From Puniceibacterium sp. (lineage in GTDB: Bacteria > Pseudomonadota > Alphaproteobacteria > Rhodobacterales > Rhodobacteraceae): a stretch of 41,193 bases of DNA. Position numbers and translations under genes: made by a program. Below, piece by piece: positions 17,125 to 27,347 of the stretch. Location of the stretch: NCBI GenBank assembly GCA_024636635.1, contig JAGXGV010000101.1, forward strand, positions 1-41,193. Direction: 5' to 3'. The notes under the pieces were generated by a model. The model worked only from the letters and a program-made list of their open reading frames with translations, made no database searches and had not been told where the DNA came from. Every line of letters begins with the position of its first letter. Position 1 is the stretch's first letter.

Positions 17125-17217
17125 TTTAGAGTTTCTCGAAAGTCGATTACATTTTCTTAACTTCTTTAAAAATTCAAATTCTTGCAAGTTAAATCTACTC
17201 TGGGAGGAGAACAGAAA
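17125..17217. promoter_or_regulatory. Divergent control region of second cbbR and cbbF
   Basis: This short AT-rich gap contrasts with its GC-rich surroundings. TTAACTT (17157-17163) and AAGTTAA (17186-17192) form an inverted repeat separated by 22 bases, which may be part of a CbbR operator. GGGAGGAG at 17202-17209 is a near-ideal ribosome binding site for the ATG at 17218. No promoter boxes could be fixed with confidence. Confidence 0.45.
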
Positions 17218-18219
17218 ATGACCGCGTTAGATCAGTTACCTGCGGGTCTTGAGCCGAAGCTCTGTGATGTATTGGACCGTCTGGCTTCAGTCTTTGTGTC
17301 TATGTCTGCGCGGATCGCGCGCGGCGGCATCGACGAAAATCTTGCGGGGGCTGCCGGAACGAATACCGACGGCGACGCGCAGAAGGCCCTCGACGTGATC
17401 GCCGACGAGATGTTCATGACGGCACTGTCCGGCAGCGACATTCGCTACTACGCCTCGGAAGAGCAGGAAGGAGTCGTCACGCTGAACGACTCCGGGGCGC
17501 TTGCCCTTGCCATCGATCCGCTTGACGGATCGTCGAACATCGACACAAACGTGTCGATCGGCGCGATCTTCGGCATCTTCCCCGCGGCTGACGATCCCAA
17601 TGGATCATTTCTGCGCAGGGGACGGGATCTGCTTGCATCCGGTTACGCGATTTTCGGGCCGCAGTGCGCACTGATGCTGACTGTTGGCGATGGCGTGCTC
17701 AAGTTCGTCCTCGATTCCCGGACCAAGCGCTTCGTGTCGCTGGGTCGGATTGCGCCGATCCCCCTCGATTCGGCGGAATACGCGATCAATGCATCCAACT
17801 ACCGACACTGGAATACCGCTATCCGTGCATATGTCGATGATCGCGTTTCCGGGTCAGAAGGTCCAACGGGAATCAATTTCAACATGCGCTGGATCGCCTC
17901 GCTCGTGGCAGAGACTCACCGCATTCTTACCCGGGGCGGCATCTTCCTTTATCCGGGCGATGCACGGCCCGGATACGAGCACGGGCGCTTGCGTCACGTC
18001 TATGAATGCGCGCCCATTGCACTTCTGATCGAACAGGCAGGCGGCAGTGCCACCGATGGTCAGGAACCCATTCTCGACCATGTTCCGAATGCGTTGCATG
18101 CTCGGACTCCGTTCGTGTTCGGTTCGAAGAACAAGGTCCAGCGTGTCGCGACCTATCACGATCTTCCTCCTGACGAGACGTCCGCGCTCTTCGGAAAACG
18201 CGGCCTTTTCCGCGTCTGA
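17218..18219 (+). CDS. cbbF: Fructose-1,6-bisphosphatase, class I
   Basis: A 333-residue class I FBPase that hydrolyses fructose 1,6-bisphosphate, and in many autotrophs also sedoheptulose 1,7-bisphosphate. Metal-site motifs are YYASEEQE and [12 protein letters not shown]; the substrate-binding region includes NFNMRW and GGIFLYPGD, and [15 protein letters not shown] is the C-terminal signature. A strong GGGAGGAG site 8 bases before ATG marks the start. It heads the operon and is followed 21 bases later by cbbP. No separate sedoheptulose bisphosphatase gene is present, which supports a dual role by inference. Confidence 0.95.
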   Translation: MTALDQLPAGLEPKLCDVLDRLASVFVSMSARIARGGIDENLAGAAGTNTDGDAQKALDVIADEMFMTALSGSDIRYYASEEQEGVVTLNDSGALALAIDPLDGSSNIDTNVSIGAIFGIFPAADDPNGSFLRRGRDLLASGYAIFGPQCALMLTVGDGVLKFVLDSRTKRFVSLGRIAPIPLDSAEYAINASNYRHWNTAIRAYVDDRVSGSEGPTGINFNMRWIASLVAETHRILTRGGIFLYPGDARPGYEHGRLRHVYECAPIALLIEQAGGSATDGQEPILDHVPNALHARTPFVFGSKNKVQRVATYHDLPPDETSALFGKRGLFRV

Positions 18220-18240
18220 CAGACAATTTCAGGAGCCATC

Positions 18241-19119
18241 ATGAGCACAAAGCATCCCATCATCAGCGTGACCGGTTCTTCCGGGGCAGGCACATCGACC
18301 GTCAAGAAAACGTTCGATCAGATCTTTCGTCGGGAGCAGATCACGGCCGTATCCATAGAGGGCGACGCGTTTCACCGGTTCAACCGTATCGACATGCGCG
18401 CCGAACTGGAAAAACGCAAAGTCGAAGGGGACGAAACCTTTTCGCATTTTTCCTTTGGTGCCAACGAGCTGGGCGAGCTTGAGCGGGTGTTTCGGGAATA
18501 TGGCGAAACCGGCAAGGGGCGCACAAGGACCTACGTCCATGATGCGCAGGAGGCAGAAAAGACCGGTGTGCCCCCGGGAGAGTTCACAGCTTGGGCACCG
18601 TTTCCCGACAACTCCGACCTGCTGTTCTACGAGGGTCTGCACGGCTCTGTCGTGAATGACGAGGTCAACCTTGCCCGGCTGGCCGATTTCAAGATCGGGG
18701 TGGTGCCGGTCATCAATCTGGAATGGATCCAGAAAATTCACCGTGATCGCGAAAGCAGAGGCTATTCCACCGAGGCCGTGACCGACACGATTCTGCGCCG
18801 CATGCATGCCTATGTGCACTGCATCTGTCCGCAGTTCACCGAGACCGACATCAATTTTCAGCGCGTGCCGATGGTCGATACGTCCAATCCCTTCATCGCG
18901 CGCTGGATCCCGACGCCGGACGAAAGCCTGATCGTCATCCGTTTCAGAAATCCGCGCGGGATCGACTTTCCTTATCTCACCTCGATGATCAACGGGTCGT
19001 GGATGAGCCGGGCCAATTCCATCGTGGTGCCGGGCAACAAGCTCGATTTGGCCATGCAGCTGATCCTGACACCCCTGATCGAACGCCTTGTCACGACCGC
19101 ACGCAAACAGCGCCGCTAA
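18241..19119 (+). CDS. cbbP: Phosphoribulokinase, bacterial class I
   Basis: A 292-residue kinase that makes ribulose 1,5-bisphosphate from ribulose 5-phosphate and ATP. The P-loop [10 protein letters not shown] begins at residue 11. The class I pattern follows: [31 protein letters not shown], and [12 protein letters not shown]. This is the NADH-activated octameric type found in proteobacteria rather than the plant type. It is preceded by AGGAG 7 bases from the ATG and followed closely by cbbT. Confidence 0.96.
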   Translation: MSTKHPIISVTGSSGAGTSTVKKTFDQIFRREQITAVSIEGDAFHRFNRIDMRAELEKRKVEGDETFSHFSFGANELGELERVFREYGETGKGRTRTYVHDAQEAEKTGVPPGEFTAWAPFPDNSDLLFYEGLHGSVVNDEVNLARLADFKIGVVPVINLEWIQKIHRDRESRGYSTEAVTDTILRRMHAYVHCICPQFTETDINFQRVPMVDTSNPFIARWIPTPDESLIVIRFRNPRGIDFPYLTSMINGSWMSRANSIVVPGNKLDLAMQLILTPLIERLVTTARKQRR

Positions 19120-19129
19120 GGAACACGCC

Positions 19130-21106
19130 ATGGATGCCAACACACAGACAATCGACGAACGACACATGGCCAATGCCATCCGGGCTCTGGCGATGGATGC
19201 GGTTCAGGCGGCCAATTCAGGCCATCCCGGTATGCCGATGGGCATGGCGGATGTCGCCACCGTCCTATTTAACCGGTTCCTGAACCTGGACCCCGCGGCC
19301 CCGGACTGGGCCAATCGTGACCGGTTCGTTCTGTCCACGGGCCACGGGTCGATGCTGCTTTACGCCATCAACCACCTGCTTGGCTATGACGACATGGGCA
19401 TGGATCAGATCCGCAATTTTCGCCAGCTCGGCTACCGCACGGCAGGTCACCCCGAATACGGCCACGCCAAGGGGGTCGAAGTGACCACCGGCCCGCTGGG
19501 TCAGGGGTTGGCGACGGCCGTTGGCATGGCGCTGTCCGAACGGCTTGGCCATGCGCGGTTCGGAGACCTGATCGACCATTATGTCTATACCATCGCCGGC
19601 GACGGCTGCCTGATGGAAGGGGTCAGCCATGAAGCCATCGACTTGGCCGGCCACCTGAAGCTCGGTCATCTGATCGTTCTGTGGGACGACAACAGGATTA
19701 CCATCGACGGCGACACGAACCTGTCGACGTCCACCGACCAGCAGGCGCGTTTTGCCGCCTCCGGCTGGCATGTCCTGTCCGTTGACGGTCATGGCCTCGA
19801 ACAGATCGCTCAGGCGCTGGAGACCGCCCGCGACGATCCGCGACCCAGCCTCATTGCCTGCCGGACACTGATCGGCTTTGGTGCCCCCAACAAGCAAGGC
19901 GGTCACGACGTGCACGGCGCACCGCTCGGCGATGCTGAGATCGTTGCTGCGCGCGCCTATCTGGGTTGGAACCATCCGCCGTTCGAAATTCCTGACGACG
20001 TTTATGACGCTTGGCGCAAGGCAGCTGCGCGGGGTGCGGACGCGCGCAAGGATTGGAACGTTGCCCTTGCCGCCTCGCCCAAGGGCGACGCATTGCAGGT
20101 GCATCTCAGGGCAGACATGGCGCCGCTGAACCGCGCAATGGCCGACTACAAGGCCAAACTGGCCGCGGACCTGCCCAAGGTTGCCACACGCAAGGCCAGC
20201 CAGATGGCGCTTGAGGTCGTCAACAGCACCCTGCCATTCACCATCGGCGGTTCGGCCGATCTGACGGGGTCGAACCTGACCCAGACCAAGGACATGGCGG
20301 CCGTCAACGCGGCGGATTTCAGCGGACGCTATATCAACTACGGCATCCGCGAATTCGGGATGTCGGCGGCGATGAACGGCCTGTCCCTTGCTGGATTGTT
20401 CAAGCCCTACGGCGGCACGTTCCTGGTGTTTGCCGACTATGCCCGTCCCGCGATCCGGCTGGCTGCGTTGATGGGGCTGCCGACCATCTTCGTCATGACG
20501 CACGACAGCATCGGCCTTGGCGAAGATGGCCCGACCCACCAGCCGGTCGAGACGCTCGCCAGCCTGCGGGCCATTCCCAACCTGACAGTGCTGCGCCCCT
20601 GCGACGCGATGGAGACGGCAGAGGCCTGGGAAATCGCGATGGCGTCGAAAAGCACGCCCGTCCTGCTGGCGCTGTCGCGTCAGGGCTTGCCAGCCTTGCG
20701 CAAAACGGCAGAGGCCGAGAACCTTTCTGCCAGGGGGGGCTACGTCCTGCGTGAGACCGATGGCGCAAGGGATGTCACCCTGATCGCCACCGGCTCCGAG
20801 GTCGAGATCGCGATGAAGGCCGCTGATGTCTTGGCAAAGGACGGAATCAGGGCCGCCGTGGTGTCGGCTCCGTCATTCGAGCTGTTCCGCGAACAACCCG
20901 ACGCCTATCGCGCCGACGTCCTTGGCACTGCGCCGCGCATCGGCGTGGAGGCCGCCATCCGCATGGGCTGGGACGCCGTGCTGCGCACCGACGACGGCTT
21001 TGTCGGGATGACGGGCTTTGGTGCCTCCGCCCCGGCCGATGCGCTCTATCAGCATTTCGGCATCACGCCTGATGTCGTCGCTACCGCCGCGAAAGCCCTG
21101 CTCTGA
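19130..21106 (+). CDS. cbbT: Transketolase
   Basis: A 658-residue thiamine-diphosphate enzyme moving two-carbon units between sugar phosphates in the regeneration phase of the cycle. Motifs include [10 protein letters not shown] near the N-terminus, the ThDP/metal motif GDGCLMEG, and the pyrimidine-domain [13 protein letters not shown], followed by a C-terminal domain with LIATGSEV. The ATG at 19130 lies 11 bases after the cbbP stop and gives the standard N-terminus. Normal full length. Its place between cbbP and cbbG marks it as the Calvin-cycle copy. Confidence 0.95.
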   Translation: MDANTQTIDERHMANAIRALAMDAVQAANSGHPGMPMGMADVATVLFNRFLNLDPAAPDWANRDRFVLSTGHGSMLLYAINHLLGYDDMGMDQIRNFRQLGYRTAGHPEYGHAKGVEVTTGPLGQGLATAVGMALSERLGHARFGDLIDHYVYTIAGDGCLMEGVSHEAIDLAGHLKLGHLIVLWDDNRITIDGDTNLSTSTDQQARFAASGWHVLSVDGHGLEQIAQALETARDDPRPSLIACRTLIGFGAPNKQGGHDVHGAPLGDAEIVAARAYLGWNHPPFEIPDDVYDAWRKAAARGADARKDWNVALAASPKGDALQVHLRADMAPLNRAMADYKAKLAADLPKVATRKASQMALEVVNSTLPFTIGGSADLTGSNLTQTKDMAAVNAADFSGRYINYGIREFGMSAAMNGLSLAGLFKPYGGTFLVFADYARPAIRLAALMGLPTIFVMTHDSIGLGEDGPTHQPVETLASLRAIPNLTVLRPCDAMETAEAWEIAMASKSTPVLLALSRQGLPALRKTAEAENLSARGGYVLRETDGARDVTLIATGSEVEIAMKAADVLAKDGIRAAVVSAPSFELFREQPDAYRADVLGTAPRIGVEAAIRMGWDAVLRTDDGFVGMTGFGASAPADALYQHFGITPDVVATAAKALL

Positions 21107-21137
21107 CACCCGGACTAGAAACGAGGAAAGACACCCC

Positions 21138-22139
21138 ATGACTGTGAAAGTTGCCATCAACGGCTTTGGCCGTATCGGTCGGAATGTGCTGCGCGGAATC
21201 ATCGAATCCGGCCGCACCGATATTGAGGTGGTCGCGATCAACGATCTCGGTCCCGTAGAGACAAACGCGCACCTGATCCGCTTCGACTCGGTCCACGGCC
21301 GTTTGCCCGGCCAGGTCACGACTGGCGAAGACTGGATCGACGTCGGCCGTGGCAGGATCAAGGTCACGGCGATGCGCGACCCCAAGGATCTGCCCTGGGG
21401 CGATGTCGATATCGCCATGGAATGCACCGGCATTTTCACCGCGCGCGACAAGGCCGCGTTCCATCTTGAGAACGGCTCCAGGCGTGTGCTGGTCTCGGCC
21501 CCGGCGGCAGGTGCCGACAAGACCATCGTCTACGGCGTGAACCACGGCAGCCTGACGGCCGACGACCTGATCGTGTCGAACGCATCGTGCACGACCAACT
21601 GCCTGTCGCCCGTCGCAAAGACGCTGAACGACGCCATCGGCATCACCAAGGGTTTCATGACCACGATCCACAGCTATACCGGCGACCAGCCGACGCTGGA
21701 CACCATGCACTCCGATCTTTACCGTGCTCGTGCGGCCGCCCTCTCGATGATCCCCACATCCACTGGTGCGGCGAAAGCGGTAGGGCTGGTTTTGCCGGAA
21801 CTAGCCGGCAAGCTCGATGGGGTCGCGATCCGCGTGCCGACACCGAATGTCTCGGTGGTCGATCTGGTGTTCGAGGCCAGCCGGGACACCAGTGTCGAGG
21901 AGATCAACGCGGCGATCCGCGCCGCTGCCGACGGCCCGATGAAGGGCGTTCTGGGCTATACCGACATGCCCAACGTATCGATCGACTTCAACCACGATCC
22001 CCATTCCTCGATCTTCCACATGGACCAGACCAAGGTCATGGACGGTCGCTTGGTCCGCATCCTGAGCTGGTATGACAACGAATGGGGCTTCTCCAACCGG
22101 ATGGCGGATACCGCCGTCGCGATGGGGGCGCTGATCTGA
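21138..22139 (+). CDS. cbbG: Glyceraldehyde-3-phosphate dehydrogenase, type I
   Basis: A 333-residue NAD(P)-dependent dehydrogenase. The dinucleotide fold begins INGFGRIGRNVLR, the catalytic cysteine lies in SNASCTTNCLSP, and the phosphate-binding regions HSYTGDQ and WYDNEWGFSNRM are intact. Asp in VVAINDLG at the end of the second strand suggests a preference for NAD, although the Calvin cycle enzyme may take either. Its TGA overlaps the cbbK start by one base (TGATG), coupling the two enzymes that work in sequence. Confidence 0.95.
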   Translation: MTVKVAINGFGRIGRNVLRGIIESGRTDIEVVAINDLGPVETNAHLIRFDSVHGRLPGQVTTGEDWIDVGRGRIKVTAMRDPKDLPWGDVDIAMECTGIFTARDKAAFHLENGSRRVLVSAPAAGADKTIVYGVNHGSLTADDLIVSNASCTTNCLSPVAKTLNDAIGITKGFMTTIHSYTGDQPTLDTMHSDLYRARAAALSMIPTSTGAAKAVGLVLPELAGKLDGVAIRVPTPNVSVVDLVFEASRDTSVEEINAAIRAAADGPMKGVLGYTDMPNVSIDFNHDPHSSIFHMDQTKVMDGRLVRILSWYDNEWGFSNRMADTAVAMGALI

Positions 22140-23347
22140 TGGGTGTGCCGTCGATCATGGATGTCGATGTGCGCGGCAAGACGCTTGTGGTGCGGGCCGA
22201 CCTGAACGTCCCCGTCGAGGGGGGCAGCATCACGGATGCCACCCGCATCACGCGGTTCGCGCAGGGCATGAAACCGCTGCTTGACCGCGGTGCGCGGCTG
22301 GTGATCCTGACCCATTTCGGCCGTCCCGCACCGAACGTACTGGACCCTGCGTTTTCCGTCGACAAGCTGCGGCCCGCGCTGGCCAAGGCGCTTGGCGTGC
22401 CGGTGACTTTTTCGGACACCTGTGCCACGGATGCAGCGAAACTCCACGCAAGCGGGCTCGCGGACGGTCAGGCGCTGCTGTGCGAGAATCTGCGCTACAA
22501 CCCCGGCGAAACCGCGAACGACAAGGCGTTTGCCGAAAAGCTCGCGGCCTTAGGGGACATCTATGTCAACGATGCCTTTTCCTGCGCGCATCGCGCCCAT
22601 GCCTCGACCGAGGCCATTGCGCGGCTGATGCCCGCCTATGCCGGGCCGCTTCTCGAGGAAGAGATGCGGATGCTGGCGGCGGCGCTGGAGGCACCCCGGC
22701 GGCCGTCCGTCGCCATCGTCGGTGGTGCCAAGGTGTCGTCCAAGATCGCGGTGCTGAGGAACCTTGTCGCCAAGGTCGATCACATCATCATCGGCGGCGG
22801 CATGGCTAACACCTTTCTGTTCGCCAATGGCGCACCGATGGGCAAATCGCTGCATGAAGCGGCCGAGGTCGCGACGGTGCGCGACATCCGCGCGCTGGCC
22901 GCCGCGGCGCACTGCACCCTGCACCTGCCCGAAGAGGTAGTCACCGCCACGGATTTCGCCGCCCATGCCGCCCATGTGGTCGTTCCGAACGACCAATGCC
23001 CGCCTGTTTCGATGATCCTCGACGCCGGGCCAAAGGCGCTGGCCGCCTTTCAGGCGGTTCTGGCCGATTGCAGGACGATCCTGTGGAACGGACCCCTCGG
23101 CGCTTTCGAGATACAACCGTTCGACACGGCGACCATGGAACTTGCCCGGACCGCCGCCGACCTGACCCGCAAGGGCATGGCGGTATCGGTCGCGGGCGGC
23201 GGCGATACGGTCGCCGCGCTCAACGCGGCCGGTGTGGCCGATGACTTCACCTATGTCTCCTCTGCTGGGGGGGCGTTCCTCGAATGGCTGGAAGGCAAGA
23301 CGCTTCCCGGCATTGCCGCATTGCAAGACGCCGCCAAGGCGGCCTGA
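22139..23347 (+). CDS. cbbK: Phosphoglycerate kinase
   Basis: A 402-residue enzyme that phosphorylates 3-phosphoglycerate in the reductive direction. Family signatures are [12 protein letters not shown] near residue 20, [40 protein letters not shown] and the nucleotide loop VAGGGDT. Chosen start is the ATG overlapping the cbbG stop. Full length, with no odd features. cbbA follows 11 bases later with AAAGGA as ribosome site. Confidence 0.95.
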   Translation: MGVPSIMDVDVRGKTLVVRADLNVPVEGGSITDATRITRFAQGMKPLLDRGARLVILTHFGRPAPNVLDPAFSVDKLRPALAKALGVPVTFSDTCATDAAKLHASGLADGQALLCENLRYNPGETANDKAFAEKLAALGDIYVNDAFSCAHRAHASTEAIARLMPAYAGPLLEEEMRMLAAALEAPRRPSVAIVGGAKVSSKIAVLRNLVAKVDHIIIGGGMANTFLFANGAPMGKSLHEAAEVATVRDIRALAAAAHCTLHLPEEVVTATDFAAHAAHVVVPNDQCPPVSMILDAGPKALAAFQAVLADCRTILWNGPLGAFEIQPFDTATMELARTAADLTRKGMAVSVAGGGDTVAALNAAGVADDFTYVSSAGGAFLEWLEGKTLPGIAALQDAAKAA

Positions 23348-23358
23348 AAGGACCAATA

Positions 23359-24408
23359 ATGGCTTTGATCACACTTCGCCAACTTCTCGATCACGCTGCC
23401 GAAAAAGGCTATGGCGTGCCGGCCTTCAACATCAACAACATGGAACAGGGTCTGGCGATCATGAAGGCCGCCGCGGCCTGCGATGCGCCGGTCATCATGC
23501 AGGCCAGCCGCGGCGCGCGGTCCTATGCCGGCGACATCATGCTGCGCCACATGATCCAGGCACTGTCGGAGATGTATCCCGATATCCCGATCTGCATGCA
23601 TCAGGATCACGGCAACAACGAGGCGACCTGCCTGTCCGCCATCCGCCACGGCTTCACCTCCGTGATGATGGACGGCTCGCTCAAGGAAGACATGAAGACC
23701 CCCGCCGACTGGGACTACAATGTCGCCATCACCGAACGCGTCGCGCGCATGGCGCATTGGGTCGGTGCGTCGGTCGAAGGCGAGCTGGGCGTGCTGGGCA
23801 GCCTCGAGACCGGCGGAGCGGCAGAGGAAGACGGATCGGGCGCGGTGGGCAAGCTGAGCAAGGACCAGTTGCTGACCGACCCGGACGAGGCGGCGGAGTT
23901 CATCAAGCTGACGAAGGTCGATGCGCTGGCGATCGCCTGCGGCACCAGCCACGGTGCCTACAAGTTCAGCCAGAAGCCCACGGGCGAGACATTGGCGATC
24001 CAGCGGATCGAAGAGATCCACGCCAGGATCCCGGACGTGCATCTTGTCATGCACGGTTCCAGTTCTGTGCCGCAGTATCTGCAGGACCTGATCAACAGTG
24101 CAGGCGGCGAGATGCCCCAGACCTATGGTGTTCCTGTCGAAGAAATCGAACGCGGCATCAAGTCGGGCGTGCGCAAGGTCAATATCGACACCGACATCCG
24201 CATGGCGATCACCGGACAGTTCCGCAAGGTGGCCAAGTACAAGCCGAAGGAATTCGATCCGCGCAAGTTCACCATCCCAGCGATGGAAGAGATGGAAAAG
24301 CTCTGCAAGGATCGGTTCGAGAGATTCGGCACCGCAGGCAATGCCGGCAGCATCACGGTGATTCCGCTGGATGACATGGGCCGCCGTTACGCGGATGGCA
24401 GCCTGTGA
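23359..24408 (+). CDS. cbbA: Fructose/sedoheptulose-bisphosphate aldolase, class II
   Basis: A 349-residue zinc aldolase that condenses dihydroxyacetone phosphate with glyceraldehyde 3-phosphate or erythrose 4-phosphate. Zinc and catalytic motifs: [29 protein letters not shown] and VMHGSSSVP, then [10 protein letters not shown] for phosphate binding. This is the CbbA type with the TGNAGSI-like C-terminal segment. It begins with [13 protein letters not shown], the normal N-terminus. A hairpin follows the stop codon, and the next confident gene (cbbE) starts 353 bases later. Confidence 0.95.
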   Translation: MALITLRQLLDHAAEKGYGVPAFNINNMEQGLAIMKAAAACDAPVIMQASRGARSYAGDIMLRHMIQALSEMYPDIPICMHQDHGNNEATCLSAIRHGFTSVMMDGSLKEDMKTPADWDYNVAITERVARMAHWVGASVEGELGVLGSLETGGAAEEDGSGAVGKLSKDQLLTDPDEAAEFIKLTKVDALAIACGTSHGAYKFSQKPTGETLAIQRIEEIHARIPDVHLVMHGSSSVPQYLQDLINSAGGEMPQTYGVPVEEIERGIKSGVRKVNIDTDIRMAITGQFRKVAKYKPKEFDPRKFTIPAMEEMEKLCKDRFERFGTAGNAGSITVIPLDDMGRRYADGSL

Positions 24409-24421
24409 ATGACGACCGCAA

Positions 24422-24445
24422 GGGCCAGCAGGATCATGCTGGCCC
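24422..24445 (+). terminator. Hairpin after cbbA
   Basis: GGGCCAGCA (24422-24430) and TGCTGGCCC (24437-24445) form a perfect 9-bp stem with a 6-base loop, 13 bases past the cbbA stop codon. No T-run follows, so it may be an mRNA-stabilising or attenuating structure rather than a full intrinsic terminator; it would reduce expression of the cbbE-to-kinase group relative to cbbF-A. Confidence 0.5.
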
Positions 24446-24469
24446 GCAATTGCAGACCGGGACGCGCAG

Positions 24470-24765
24470 ATGAGCCCCAAGACCCATGCAATCGAAAACC
24501 GGAAGATGACCGGCACGATGGCCGATGATCCGGTGGTCCAGACGATTGCGCCTGTGGTGTTGGGCGACTTTTCGGCAGGACGGCTGGCGTATGCGAGTGC
24601 CGAAACGCAGGCCGCTGTGCGCCAGGGTCTTGCAGTCTCAGGCCTGCGGGCCTTCTGTAGCGGTGTCAACGCGCGCAGGATCGTCGCGCCTGCCGAGGGG
24701 AATGGCGCAGTCCTGACCCAAAGACATTCATTCCGATCATCAACGCCCTGGAGGCGCCGCCATGA
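24470..24765 (+). pseudogene. Possible small frameshifted gene between cbbA and cbbE
   Basis: From an ATG at 24470 an open frame with fairly coding-like codon use runs through TMADDPVVQTIAPVVLGD and AYASAETQAAVRQGL to about 24715, then loses sense and overruns cbbE. In another frame the sequence from 24718 reads PKTFIPIINALEAPP and stops with TGA at 24763-24765, overlapping the cbbE ATG as ATGA. A one-base shift near 24712-24720 would join both into a protein of about 97 residues coupled to cbbE. I do not recognise the family. The alternative is plain intergenic DNA with chance open frames. Confidence 0.35.
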
Positions 24766-25442
24766 CATTCGACCGTTCCATCAAGATCGCACCATCCATC
24801 CTGTCCGCCGATTTCGCGAATTTCGGCGCAGAGATTCAGGCGATTGAGGCGCAGGGCGCCGACTGGGTCCATATCGACGTGATGGACGGACATTTCGTGC
24901 CGAACCTGACCTTCGGTCCGATGGCGGTGAAGGCGTTCCGCCCGCATGTGAAAACGGTCATGGACGTGCATCTGATGATCGCGCCGGTCGATCCCTATAT
25001 CGACGCCTATGCCGATGCCGGGACCGACATTCTGACCGCCCATGTGGAGGCCGGGCCGCATATTCACCGCACGCTGCAGGCGATCCGCGGCGCGGGCATG
25101 AAGGCCGGTGTCGCGCTAAATCCTGGCACACCGGCCGAGGCGGTGGTGCATCTTCTGGATCTGACCGACCTGATCTGCGTGATGACGGTCAATCCTGGAT
25201 TCGGCGGGCAGAAATACATCGACATGACCGCTAAGGTGCGCCGACTACGCGAGATGGTGGGCGATCGCGAAATTCATATCGAGATCGATGGCGGCATGGA
25301 CCCGAACACCGCACCTGGCATGGCCGCAGCCGGGGCCGACGTACTGGTGGCGGGCTCTGCCGTGTTCCGCGACGGATCCGTCCAGAAACCCGAGGTCTAC
25401 GGCGCCAACATGCGCGCGATCCGGTTTGCGGTGGCGCGCTGA
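24762..25442 (+). CDS. cbbE: Ribulose-phosphate 3-epimerase
   Basis: A 226-residue TIM-barrel enzyme interconverting xylulose 5-phosphate and ribulose 5-phosphate. Signatures: SILSADFANFG, HIDVMDGHFVPNLTFG, DVHLMI, TVNPGFGGQKYI and EIDGGM, with GSAVF near the end; the metal-binding histidines and aspartates are in place. Start ATG has GGAGG 8 bases upstream. The stop overlaps the next gene by one base (TGATG). In the cycle it feeds cbbP with ribulose 5-phosphate. Confidence 0.95.
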   Translation: MTFDRSIKIAPSILSADFANFGAEIQAIEAQGADWVHIDVMDGHFVPNLTFGPMAVKAFRPHVKTVMDVHLMIAPVDPYIDAYADAGTDILTAHVEAGPHIHRTLQAIRGAGMKAGVALNPGTPAEAVVHLLDLTDLICVMTVNPGFGGQKYIDMTAKVRRLREMVGDREIHIEIDGGMDPNTAPGMAAAGADVLVAGSAVFRDGSVQKPEVYGANMRAIRFAVAR

Positions 25443-25996
25443 TGGCCGTCTCTGCCCCGGTTTGCGATTTCGGATGGAACGCCCCGGACTTCGCATTGCC
25501 CGCGACCGGCGGCGGCATGGTCAGTCTGGCAGATGTTGCCGGCCCGCGCGGCACGCTGGTGATGTTCATCTGCAATCACTGTCCCTATGTGCTGGCGGTC
25601 CTTGATCGGATCATCCGCGATGCCCGCGACCTTCAGGCCTTGGGCATCGGCGTTGTCGCGATCTCGTCGAACGACGCGGTGGCCTATCCGCAGGACAGCT
25701 TTCAGAACATGGCGCTGCTGGCCGCTGACCGAGGCTTTCCGTTTCCGTATCTCCAAGACGCGGATCAGACGGTCGCCCGTGCCTATGGTGCCGCCTGCAC
25801 CCCCGACTTCTTCGGCTTCGACGCCGGCGGCGGGCTGCAATATCGCGGACGCCTTGATGCCTCGCGCAAGGAGGCGGGGCCGCCGGACCTGCGCCGCGAC
25901 CTGTTCGAGGCCATGAAGACCGTGGCCGGGACGGGCAAGGGGCCGATCACGCAAATCCCGTCCATGGGCTGTTCGATCAAATGGAAGGACGCCTAA
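25442..25996 (+). CDS. Thioredoxin-fold (AhpC/TSA/redoxin-like) protein
   Basis: A 184-residue protein with the redoxin fold. It begins PVCDFGWNAPDFALP, and at about residues 43-50 carries FICNHCPYV, a CxxC motif placed where thioredoxins have theirs. QDSFQNMA and GAACTPDFFGFD follow. This subfamily is usually cytoplasmic and of unknown function; no signal peptide is seen. It is translationally coupled to cbbE and followed 2 bases later by cbbZ, so it belongs to the cbb operon. A redox role toward Calvin-cycle enzymes is tempting but only an inference. Confidence 0.75.
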   Translation: MAVSAPVCDFGWNAPDFALPATGGGMVSLADVAGPRGTLVMFICNHCPYVLAVLDRIIRDARDLQALGIGVVAISSNDAVAYPQDSFQNMALLAADRGFPFPYLQDADQTVARAYGAACTPDFFGFDAGGGLQYRGRLDASRKEAGPPDLRRDLFEAMKTVAGTGKGPITQIPSMGCSIKWKDA

Positions 25997-25998
25997 CG

Positions 25999-26655
25999 AT
26001 GGCACGAATCGTCTTTGACCTCGACGGCACGCTGATCGACAGCGCACCCGACATCCACGGAATTGCGAATGCCCTGCTGCGGACCGAGGGCAAAGACGCG
26101 ATCACGCTCGATCAGGCCCGGGACTTCATCGGCAACGGTGCATCCGTCTTTGTCGCCAAGATGCGCACGGCGCGGGACATCGCCGATGATCAGCACGCCC
26201 GGCTTCTGGCCGATTTCATCGCCCGCTACGACGACGCCGTCACCTTGACCCACCCTTACCCCAATGTCGCCGCGGCCCTGCAAAGCCTGATCGACGCAGG
26301 CCACACGCTGGGTGTCTGCACGAACAAGCCAATCCGCCCGACCAAGGCGGTGTTGTCCCATCTGGCGCTGGACGGGTTCTTTCAGACCTTTTGGGGGGGT
26401 GACAGCCTGCCGGTCCACAAACCCGATCCGGCACCGCTGAACGCGGCCTTCGATGCGCTGCCCGAGGGGCAGGAGATCTATGTGGGTGACAGCGATGTGG
26501 ATGCGGAAACGGCGCAGCGCGCGAAGGTGCCATTCCTGCTTTTCACCGAAGGCTATCGCAAGCAACCCGTCGCCGCGATGCCGCATACCGTTGCCTTCTC
26601 CGACTTCACGGAGCTGCCGGCACTGGTAGCGCGCGTGCTGGCAGAAACATCATGA
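25999..26655 (+). CDS. cbbZ: Phosphoglycolate phosphatase
   Basis: A 218-residue HAD-superfamily hydrolase. Motif I is DLDGTLIDSAPD with both catalytic aspartates, motif II CTNKP, motif III HKPDP and motif IV YVGDSDVDAE. It matches Gph/CbbZ, which removes 2-phosphoglycolate made by the oxygenase side reaction of RuBisCO. The ATG at 25999, two bases after the preceding stop, gives the standard start; an earlier in-frame ATG lies within the redoxin gene. It ends overlapping cbbY as ATGA. Confidence 0.92.
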   Translation: MARIVFDLDGTLIDSAPDIHGIANALLRTEGKDAITLDQARDFIGNGASVFVAKMRTARDIADDQHARLLADFIARYDDAVTLTHPYPNVAAALQSLIDAGHTLGVCTNKPIRPTKAVLSHLALDGFFQTFWGGDSLPVHKPDPAPLNAAFDALPEGQEIYVGDSDVDAETAQRAKVPFLLFTEGYRKQPVAAMPHTVAFSDFTELPALVARVLAETS

Positions 26656-27347
26656 CCCTCAAGGCCATCATCTTCGACGTAGACGGCACGCTTGCCGAAA
26701 CGGAGGAAGCCCACAGGGAGGCATTCAACCGGACATTCATGGAAGCGGGGCTGGCGTGGCACTGGACGCAGGAGGATTACACGCGCTTGCTCCGCACGAC
26801 CGGCGGAAAGGAGCGGATGCGCAGGCACCGCGACGATCTGAGGACAACACATCCCGAAGATGAACGGATCGCCACCTTGCACGGGCGCAAGACCTCCATC
26901 TATGCGCAAATCGTCGCCTCTGGCGGGCTGCGTCTACGGCCCGGCGTCGCCGACTTGGTGGCGGATGCCCGTGCGGCGGGTATCCGCGTTGCGGTTGCCA
27001 CAACCACGAACACCCCCAACGTCGAGGCACTGTGCCAGGCCTGCTGGTCACAGCCCGCCGATGTGGTGTTCGACGTGATCGCTGCTGGCGACGAAGTGGC
27101 CGCCAAGAAGCCCGCGCCGGATGTCTTCCTGCTAGCGCTGCGCCGTCTGAACCTGAGCCCGCAAGACTGCATCGCCATAGAGGATAGCCGGAACGGCGTG
27201 CTTTCGGCCCATGCCGCAGGCCTGGACGTCGTGGTCACACCCAGCGCCTACACAATACATGAAGAGTTTTTGGAGGCAACGCATGTGATCACCGATCTTG
27301 CATATGCGAACCTGCCCGAAATCCTTCGGCTGCGCCGTGTCCCGTGA
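26652..27347 (+). CDS. cbbY: CbbY-type HAD phosphatase (xylulose-1,5-bisphosphate)
   Basis: A 231-residue HAD hydrolase. The N-terminus has FDVDGTLAETEEAHREAFN, the CbbY pattern. GGKERMRRH in the cap is typical of the substrate loop of CbbY, and ATTTNTPNVEALC, KKPAPDVF and AIEDSRNG complete the motifs. CbbY proteins dephosphorylate xylulose 1,5-bisphosphate, a misfire product that inhibits RuBisCO, to xylulose 5-phosphate. Overlaps with the genes on both sides mark it as part of the salvage section of the operon. Confidence 0.9.
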   Translation: MTLKAIIFDVDGTLAETEEAHREAFNRTFMEAGLAWHWTQEDYTRLLRTTGGKERMRRHRDDLRTTHPEDERIATLHGRKTSIYAQIVASGGLRLRPGVADLVADARAAGIRVAVATTTNTPNVEALCQACWSQPADVVFDVIAAGDEVAAKKPAPDVFLLALRRLNLSPQDCIAIEDSRNGVLSAHAAGLDVVVTPSAYTIHEEFLEATHVITDLAYANLPEILRLRRVP

